DNA of 26,781 nt. It comes from Micromonosporaceae bacterium (GTDB lineage Bacteria > Actinomycetota > Actinomycetes > Mycobacteriales > Micromonosporaceae). Shown piece by piece: positions 1 through 5,528 of this stretch. Every line of letters starts with the position of its first letter. Within the stretch, counting starts at the first letter, position 1. The stretch covers positions 1-26,781 of the forward strand of contig JADGHA010000004.1 of the NCBI GenBank assembly GCA_019689695.1, given 5' to 3'. Made by a program: the position numbers and the translations under genes. The notes under the pieces were generated by a model. It had not been told where the DNA came from. It searched no databases and saw only the letters and a list, made by a program, of their open reading frames with translations.

Positions 1-1
1 C

Positions 2-193
2 GGCGCCCACCGGCGCGCCGGGGCGGGGGGCGGCCGCGCGGCGGCACGCGCGGACGTGGTGGTCCTCGCCCAGGCCTCGATGGCCCCCGCAGCGCGGCTC
101 GCCGACGTGGCGGCGCCGGTGCTCACCTCGCCGGTCGGCGGTGTCGCATCCCTGCTGCGGGTCGTCGGGCCGGCCCCAGCCGCGTCCAGCTGA
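2..193 (+). CDS. Asp/Glu/hydantoin racemase family protein, C-terminal fragment
   Basis: An open frame enters from the left edge and stops with TGA at 191-193, so only about the last 63 residues are present. The fragment reads ADVVVLAQASMAP, then APVLTSPVGGVASLL near the end. The pattern DxVVLAQASM followed by PVLTSP..GV..LL is typical of the C-terminal lobe of the Asp/Glu/hydantoin racemase superfamily. The usual catalytic cysteines would lie mostly upstream and cannot be checked. The next gene starts 27 bases downstream on the same strand with its own ribosome binding site, so the two are probably co-transcribed. Members of this family are often unassigned in substrate, and no claim is made about racemisation of a particular amino acid. 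Confidence 0.72.
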   Translation, partial: GAHRRAGAGGGRAAARADVVVLAQASMAPAARLADVAAPVLTSPVGGVASLLRVVGPAPAASS

Positions 194-220
194 ACTCACC
201 TGTTGCAAGGAGACACCCGC

Positions 221-2140
221 GTGCAGCTCATTCACGGACTCGGCACCCACACCGTCGTGGCCGGCAGCTACCAACTGCAGGTACGCGCACCACAGCGAGT
301 CGCCGTGCTCGCGGACCCGGATGGCCGGATCTGGTCACGGCTGAGCCTGCTCGCGTCGGTCGACCGCACCGACCTCGCCGACGAGTCGTACGACGTCGGC
401 GAGCCCCGGGTGTCCGTTGCCCGGCTGGACGGTGAGGAGGTGGTGGAGGTCGAGGTAGCCTGCCGGAGCAGCGCCTGGTCGACCAAGTCGGTGCTGGCGC
501 GCTGCTTCGAGGACCGGATCGAGCTGGCGGTACGGGTCGAAGGTTCGGGTGTCCTCGGCACGGTGCGGCTGTTGGGCGGCCGAGCGATCCTGCCCACCGG
601 GGCCTGCGGCACGTTCCGCTCGTCCATCGAGTTCGCCTCGGTGTTCAACCCCGCGCCGACCGAGCCCGTCCAGGTCGTCCGGCCGGCAGCCGCCGGCGCG
701 GCGGTGGGCGTCCTGGGGGACGCGACCGCTGGCCGGCTGCACGGCATCTTCTCGCCGCCGCCGCTGTGCCTCGCGCTCGGCCGGGAACCCGCCCTAAGCC
801 CGACGGATGTCCCGGGCGGCGCCGGCTGGTTCACGGTCGGCCTGCTCGCCGCCGTCACCGACCTGCGCTTCACCGAGCTGCGGTACGCCCCGCTGGACGG
901 CGGCTTCCTGCTCGAGCTCGACTACGACGGGCACACCACGGTGGACGGCTCCTTCGTGACACCGGCCGTCGTGCTCCGGCCGGCCGCCGACCCCTGGCAG
1001 GGGCTCGCCGGCTACCGCGCGGACCTGGTGGCGCGCGGCTTCGCTCCGGCGGAACCCGCAACCGCGCCGGCAGCGTGGTGGACGGAGCCGATCTTCTGCG
1101 GCTGGGGGGCGCAGTGCGCGGCGGCATCCGTTCCGGGGCAGCCCATGTCGCACCCGTATTACCTGGACGAGCTCGGGCCGGCCACCGTGCCGGCGGGCCT
1201 GCCGGTCGCCGGCGACCTTGCCCGGCAGGACCGGTACGACCAGTGGCTGGCGCGGCTCGCGGCGCACGGGGTGGTGCCAGGCACCGTGGTCGTCGACGAC
1301 CGCTGGCAGCTGGCGTACGGCACCGGCGAGCCCGACCCACGGCGCTGGCCGGACCTGCGGGCCTGGATCGCGCGGCGGCACGCGGCCGGCCAACACGTGC
1401 TGTTGTGGTGGAAGGCGTGGGACCCGGCCGGCCTGCCGCCGGACGAGTGCGTGACCGACCCGGCCGGGACGCCGGTCGCGGCCGACCCGGGCAGCCCCGC
1501 GTACCGGAAGCGGCTGGCCAAGACGGTGGCGTGGCTGGTGGGCCCGGACGGCCTGGACGCGGACGGGTTCAAAGTGGACTTCACCCAGCGCGCGCCGGCC
1601 GGGCACGCGCTGCGCCGCCCTGGAGCCGACCCAGGCGCGCCCTGGGGCATCGCCGCGTTGCACCGTCTACTGGAGACGCTCTACCGGGCGGCGAAGTCGG
1701 CCAAGCCGGATGCGCTGGTGGTCACGCACACGCCACACCCCGGCTTCGGCGACGTCTGCGACATGGTGCGGCTCAACGACATTCTGGAACGCGATCCGTC
1801 CGGCGCGGCCGTCCCGGCCGTGGACCAGCTCGCGTTCCGGCGGGCCGTCGTCGCGGCCGCGCTCCCCCACCACCCGGTCGACACGGACCAGTGGCCGATC
1901 GCCGACCGGGCACAGTGGCGCGCGTACGTCTTGGCACAGGCTCGGCTGGGCGTGCCGGCGCTCTACTATGCCGACCGGATCGACCGTTCCGGCGAGGAGC
2001 TGACCGGCGACGACCTGGCGCTGGTCGCCCGCGCCTGGCGCGAGTACCGGGCCAGCCGCGGGCCGGCGGCCGACGCCGCGCGCGACTCAGTCCCACTACA
2101 GCGGAGTCTCGCGGGCGCTGGCCAGGTGCCGAGCCGGTGA
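221..2140 (+). CDS. alpha-galactosidase-like TIM-barrel glycoside hydrolase (clan GH-D/GH31-like)
   Basis: This is a 639-residue protein without a signal peptide. GTG at 221 is chosen because AAGGAG (207-212) lies 8 bases upstream; the frame is open to TTG at 203, but that codon precedes the Shine-Dalgarno. Residues 1 to about 280 look beta-rich (an N-terminal sandwich). The rest reads as a (beta/alpha)8 barrel with VVVDDRWQ, LLWWKAWDP and DGFKVDFTQ. Asp453 in GFKVDF sits where GH27/GH36 enzymes have the nucleophile (K-x-D). Asp520 in MVRLNDI matches the acid/base R-x-x-D-I pattern. An exo-acting alpha-glycosidase, perhaps an alpha-galactosidase, is inferred; the exact GH family is not recognised. 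It follows the racemase-like gene closely and overlaps the 3' end of the convergent GH84 gene by 45 bases. Confidence 0.8.
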   Translation: MQLIHGLGTHTVVAGSYQLQVRAPQRVAVLADPDGRIWSRLSLLASVDRTDLADESYDVGEPRVSVARLDGEEVVEVEVACRSSAWSTKSVLARCFEDRIELAVRVEGSGVLGTVRLLGGRAILPTGACGTFRSSIEFASVFNPAPTEPVQVVRPAAAGAAVGVLGDATAGRLHGIFSPPPLCLALGREPALSPTDVPGGAGWFTVGLLAAVTDLRFTELRYAPLDGGFLLELDYDGHTTVDGSFVTPAVVLRPAADPWQGLAGYRADLVARGFAPAEPATAPAAWWTEPIFCGWGAQCAAASVPGQPMSHPYYLDELGPATVPAGLPVAGDLARQDRYDQWLARLAAHGVVPGTVVVDDRWQLAYGTGEPDPRRWPDLRAWIARRHAAGQHVLLWWKAWDPAGLPPDECVTDPAGTPVAADPGSPAYRKRLAKTVAWLVGPDGLDADGFKVDFTQRAPAGHALRRPGADPGAPWGIAALHRLLETLYRAAKSAKPDALVVTHTPHPGFGDVCDMVRLNDILERDPSGAAVPAVDQLAFRRAVVAAALPHHPVDTDQWPIADRAQWRAYVLAQARLGVPALYYADRIDRSGEELTGDDLALVARAWREYRASRGPAADAARDSVPLQRSLAGAGQVPSR

Positions 2141-4126
2141 CTGGCGCGGGATCGCCGGAACGGCCAACTGGTCCACCGCGGCCGCCACCATGGCCCGTCC
2201 CTGGTCGCTGAGCAGCCACGCTGCCGGGCCGTCAGCGGCGAGGAACAGGCCGATCCGGACGGCTGGGGGGGTTGTCCCATCGGCGAGGCGGGCGCCCGCC
2301 GGGTAGCGGAACACGGCCGGCCGGTCCTCGTCGACCGTCCGCGCCACCACCCGTGCGTCGGGCCCGACGTCGGCGACGGTCAGCCGGCCTGGTCCACAGT
2401 AGATCTGAGCGATGCCGTCGAGCCCGGCGGCGACCGGATCGGCGGGGTCCACGATCCGGAGCCGGTCGCGTGCGAGCAGGACGTCGGCGCGCTGCGCAAG
2501 TCCAAGCTGGACATACCCGTGCCAGGCCAGCAGCGGCACGTCGGCGCGCGCCACGGCGGCGATCGCGGCGGGGGGTGCCCCCCGCGTGACGATGACGGCC
2601 GCCGCCGTGCGAATCTCTTCCGGCCGCGGGACGGCGCTCCTGCTCACCGCGTAGCCGCGCCGCGCCAGCAGCTCGGCGAGCACCTCGTCGCCGGCGGTGC
2701 GGCGGGCGCCGGAGACCAGCAGGGCGTACCGCCTGTCGCCGCCGGCCTGCGGCCGGGCCGGTGCGGTCCGGTCCAGGACCTCCCGGACGAACGGAGGGAT
2801 CACCGAGCGCAGCACGTCGGGATAGTGGCGCTCGGCCGCCGCGAGGGCACGCCGGGCCTGCTCCCACAGCGCCTCATTCTCCGGGAAAGTGCGGGTTCGG
2901 GCGGCCCGGAGCAGGCGTACCGCGGCCAGCCCGGCCGCCGCCATGTCGGCCGCCGCGTCCAGCCACGGGCGCAGCGACGACACCAACGGCGCGGGCTCGG
3001 CCGCCGCCCGGCACCCGTCTGCGAGCTGCGTCAGCCGGGCGGTCAACTCGTCGAGGCCGGCCCTTCCGCCGGCGAGCGCGTCGTTTGCCGCGCGGGCCAG
3101 TGCCGCATCCGCCTCGGCACTCGGCGGCCAGGCGCTGCAGGCCGTCACCAGCGGTGCCAGCTGTGCCGCTCCGGCGCCGGCCACCGTCGCGAGCGCACGG
3201 CGTGCCGCCGCCGCGGGCTGGTAGCCCGCCGGGTCGCGCGCCCATTCGGCGACCGTGGCCAGCGGGATCCGCGACGGAACGGCCTGCACCATGGGGTTGG
3301 CGAGCACGCCGGCCAGGTCACTGCCGGCCAGGTCGCCGGTCCGGCCGGTCAGTGGGCCGAGGAACAGCCGGCCCGGCTCGTAGTCGTTGACCGGGAAGTT
3401 GTCCCACAGCACGATGCGGCGCCGGTAGCTGGCTGCGGCCCGGTCGATGTCGTCACGCGTCACCGCACCGACCACAATGTCCTGCCCGGTCCACGCCACC
3501 ACCACGTCGGCGGGCGCGGTTCGCGCGAACCCGTCGCGGTACGCGGTGGGCTCGGTGCCGGCGTAGTCGGTAGGGCACACCAGCAGCGGCTCTCGGATGC
3601 CCGCCGGGTGGAGGAAGTCGGCCACGAACGACGCGCAGGTCTCGCCGTGCGCCGCGCCCGCGGCTGCCGGCCCCGCTTCGGGCCAGCGGTCCAGCTCCTC
3701 AGGCCTGGTCAGCTCGGCCGGCACGTCGTCGAAGAACAGCGCGAACGAGCGGACCCCGGCGTCGTACAGCTGGCTGGCCTTGCCGGCGAGGGCCCGGTGG
3801 TCGGCGTCGTCGGCGTACCGCATGCTCAGGCCCGGGCTGATCGCGTAGACGAAGCGGATGCCGAGGCCGTGGGCGGTGCGCGCCAGCTCGGCGAGCTGGG
3901 CCAGCTCCCGAGCCGGGTACGGATGGCGCCAGCGGGTGCGGTGGTAGGGATCGTCCTTGGGGGCGTAGACGTACGTGTTGAGCCCGATCCGCGCGGAGAA
4001 TTCCAGGTGCGCCAGGCGTTCGGCGTGCGACCACGGCCGCCCGTAGAAGCCCTCCACGGTGCCGCGTACCGGCAGCGACAGCTCGGGTCGGTGGACCGCG
4101 AAGCCGGACTGAGGGCGATCGGACAT
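2096..4126 (-). CDS. GH84 beta-N-acetylglucosaminidase with C-terminal ThuA/amidotransferase-like domain
   Basis: This is a 676-residue protein that hydrolyses terminal beta-linked GlcNAc by substrate-assisted catalysis, as known for GH84. The barrel starts with RGTVEGFYGRPWS (about residues 21-33) and YAPKDDPYHR (54-63). The paired catalytic aspartates are Asp133-Asp134 in FALFFDDVP. No signal peptide is visible, so a cytoplasmic enzyme is expected. After a helical segment (about 330-465), the last 200 residues (YALLVSGARR..., VDPADPVAAGLDG, VFRYPAGARLADG) resemble ThuA/class I amidotransferase-like domains. This fusion is not the usual GH84 layout. The start at 4126 is favoured over the longer frame (to 4225) because homology begins just after it, and because a TAACGT -10 box (4134-4139) sits 7 bases before the ATG, suggesting a leaderless mRNA. 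A LacI-type operator overlaps that box. Confidence 0.9.
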   Translation of the reverse strand: MSDRPQSGFAVHRPELSLPVRGTVEGFYGRPWSHAERLAHLEFSARIGLNTYVYAPKDDPYHRTRWRHPYPARELAQLAELARTAHGLGIRFVYAISPGLSMRYADDADHRALAGKASQLYDAGVRSFALFFDDVPAELTRPEELDRWPEAGPAAAGAAHGETCASFVADFLHPAGIREPLLVCPTDYAGTEPTAYRDGFARTAPADVVVAWTGQDIVVGAVTRDDIDRAAASYRRRIVLWDNFPVNDYEPGRLFLGPLTGRTGDLAGSDLAGVLANPMVQAVPSRIPLATVAEWARDPAGYQPAAAARRALATVAGAGAAQLAPLVTACSAWPPSAEADAALARAANDALAGGRAGLDELTARLTQLADGCRAAAEPAPLVSSLRPWLDAAADMAAAGLAAVRLLRAARTRTFPENEALWEQARRALAAAERHYPDVLRSVIPPFVREVLDRTAPARPQAGGDRRYALLVSGARRTAGDEVLAELLARRGYAVSRSAVPRPEEIRTAAAVIVTRGAPPAAIAAVARADVPLLAWHGYVQLGLAQRADVLLARDRLRIVDPADPVAAGLDGIAQIYCGPGRLTVADVGPDARVVARTVDEDRPAVFRYPAGARLADGTTPPAVRIGLFLAADGPAAWLLSDQGRAMVAAAVDQLAVPAIPRQSPARHLASARETPL

Positions 4127-4127
4127 T

Positions 4128-4364
4128 GTGGGAACGTTACCAGGCCACAGGCGTTCCGCCGAGGGTGAGGAGCAGGCGCGGCTGCATCGCGAGCTGCTCC
4201 CCCTCGACGAGCTGGGGCTCGGCACGGACGGCGTGCTCGCCCGGATTGCGCCCTCCTACCAGCGGGCGCAGACTGGGACCGTCGCGCGTTTTCTGGTCAC
4301 CGTGACCAACCCGCGACAGCACGCGGAGGCGTTGGTGGACGTGACGGGCGCAGGATCGGCGTGA
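4128..4364 (+). pseudogene. short ORF ahead of the LacI gene, possible remnant of a larger protein
   Basis: This frame can encode 78 residues from GTG 4128 and ends in TGA at 4362-4364, overlapping the GTG start of the regulator gene by three bases (GTGA). The C-terminal half (VLARIAPSYQRA, FLVTVTNPRQ) reads like a piece of a beta-sandwich domain rather than random frame noise. The N-terminal half is unconvincing, and the only upstream start codon sits inside the GH84 operator with no ribosome binding site. Two readings are possible: a decayed C-terminal remnant of a gene lost by rearrangement, or a short coding unit translationally coupled to the regulator. I do not recognise the family. Confidence 0.3.
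4129..4142. promoter_or_regulatory. LacI-type operator overlapping leaderless promoter of the GH84 gene
   Basis: TGGGAACGTTACCA is a 14-bp palindrome with one mismatched pair and the central CG typical of LacI-family operators. It lies 2 bases before the GH84 start codon (4126, minus strand). It contains the minus-strand -10-like hexamer TAACGT (4139 to 4134), whose spacing to the ATG fits a leaderless transcript. Repressor bound here would cover the -10 box. The divergent regulator gene begins at 4361, so autoregulation is also possible. Confidence 0.75.
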
Positions 4365-5437
4365 CGAGAGCGGGGCAGAGCCGGCGGAAGACGGGGCAGG
4401 CGGCGGCCGAAGGGCCGCACCCGACGTGGCGGGTGACGATCCGGGAGGTCGCCGAGGCGGCCGGGGTGTCGCGGTCGACCGCCTCGCGTGCGCTGACCGG
4501 CAACGGGTACGTTGCGACGCTGGTGCGCGACCGCGTTCGCGAGGTCGCCCGCGGGCTGGGCTACGTGCCCGACGCGACCGCCCGGCACCTGCGCCGGCAG
4601 GCCAGCCAGTCGATCGGGGTGCTGGTCTCGGACCTGAGCAACCCCTTCTACGCCGGGCTGGCCGCCGGCATCAGCCAGCAGGCGCGCCGGCGGAAGTACA
4701 CGATGATGCTCGCCGATGACGGCGGCTCGCCGGAGGTCGAGGCGGAGGCGGCCGAGGCGTTCGTCGCGCTGCGGGTGGCCGGGGTCATCGTCACGCCGGT
4801 CTCCGCGCAGATCAGTGACTACCTGGCCCGGCACCGCATCCCGGTGGTGGAGGTCGACCGGCAGTTCGCCGCCGGCGACTGCGATGCGGTGGTGGTGGAC
4901 AACGAGCGGGCGGCCCGCAAGGTCACCGCACACCTGCTGGCGCTCGGCCACCGGCGCATCGCCCTGGTGATCGACGAGATGCACTGGACCACCGGCCGGG
5001 ACCGGCTGGCCGGCTACCGGGCCGCGTTCGCCGACGCCGGTGTGGCGCTGGACGAGTCCCTGGTGGTCAGCGCCGGGTGGGACGTGGACACCGCCCGGAT
5101 CGAGGCGCACAAGCTGCTGAGCCGGCCGCAGCCGCCGACGGCGGTGTTCGCCGCGAACAACGTCCTCGCGGAGGCGGTCTGGCGGGCCGCCGACGAGCTC
5201 GACCTGGCCATACCGGAACGGCTGAGCCTGGTCTCGTTCGACGACGTGTCCTGGATGAGCCTGGTCCGGCCCGGCGTCACCGCGGTGGCGCAGGACGCGG
5301 TGGCCCTCGGCGAGGCGGCCATCTCTCAGCTGTTCGAACGGATCCAGTCTCCGAACGCGCCGGCGCGCACGGTGCTGCTGTCGACCCGCATGGTCATGCG
5401 GGGATCGACCGCGCCACCGCCGCCGGCCGGACGCTGA
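4361..5437 (+). CDS. LacI-family transcriptional regulator
   Basis: This is a 358-residue DNA-binding regulator. After a basic tail of about 24 residues, the helix-turn-helix reads VTIREVAEAAGVSRSTASRA, with the hinge-helix region (ATARHLRRQASQ) next. A periplasmic-binding-protein-like effector domain (SIGVLVSDLSNPFYAGL to the C-terminus) follows, ending in the usual SFDDVSW...RPGVTAV segment. GTG 4361 is supported by AGGA (4352-4355) 5 bases upstream. It is surrounded by GH84 and GH38 genes whose 5' ends carry matching palindromes, so it probably represses this glycan-degradation regulon and is released by an imported sugar. The effector is unknown; a manno- or GlcNAc-containing oligosaccharide is an inference from the neighbours. 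Confidence 0.95.
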   Translation: MTRAGQSRRKTGQAAAEGPHPTWRVTIREVAEAAGVSRSTASRALTGNGYVATLVRDRVREVARGLGYVPDATARHLRRQASQSIGVLVSDLSNPFYAGLAAGISQQARRRKYTMMLADDGGSPEVEAEAAEAFVALRVAGVIVTPVSAQISDYLARHRIPVVEVDRQFAAGDCDAVVVDNERAARKVTAHLLALGHRRIALVIDEMHWTTGRDRLAGYRAAFADAGVALDESLVVSAGWDVDTARIEAHKLLSRPQPPTAVFAANNVLAEAVWRAADELDLAIPERLSLVSFDDVSWMSLVRPGVTAVAQDAVALGEAAISQLFERIQSPNAPARTVLLSTRMVMRGSTAPPPPAGR

Positions 5438-5455
5438 GCCGCCCGGGCGCTTGTC

Positions 5456-5484
5456 TTGACGGCCGCGAAGCGGTTTCCTAGGCT
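5456..5484 (+). promoter_or_regulatory. promoter of the first GH38 gene
   Basis: TTGACG (5456-5461), a spacer of exactly 17 bases and TAGGCT (5479-5484) form a near-consensus housekeeping promoter. It starts 18 bases after the regulator's stop codon. The predicted start of transcription, around 5491, falls inside the palindrome at 5490-5503. Confidence 0.8.
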
Positions 5485-5489
5485 CAGCC

Positions 5490-5503
5490 TGGGATCGATC
5501 CCA
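5490..5503. promoter_or_regulatory. perfect 14-bp LacI-type operator before the first GH38 gene
   Basis: TGGGATCGATCCCA is a perfect palindrome with a central CG. It begins 6 bases after the -10 hexamer, covering the expected transcription start. It is directly downstream of the LacI-family gene and is the best-conserved member of the set of four sites in this window (4129, 5490, 8555 and 14170). Confidence 0.82.
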
Positions 5504-5528
5504 CACCCGGGAACAAGGAGCCGGCGGC

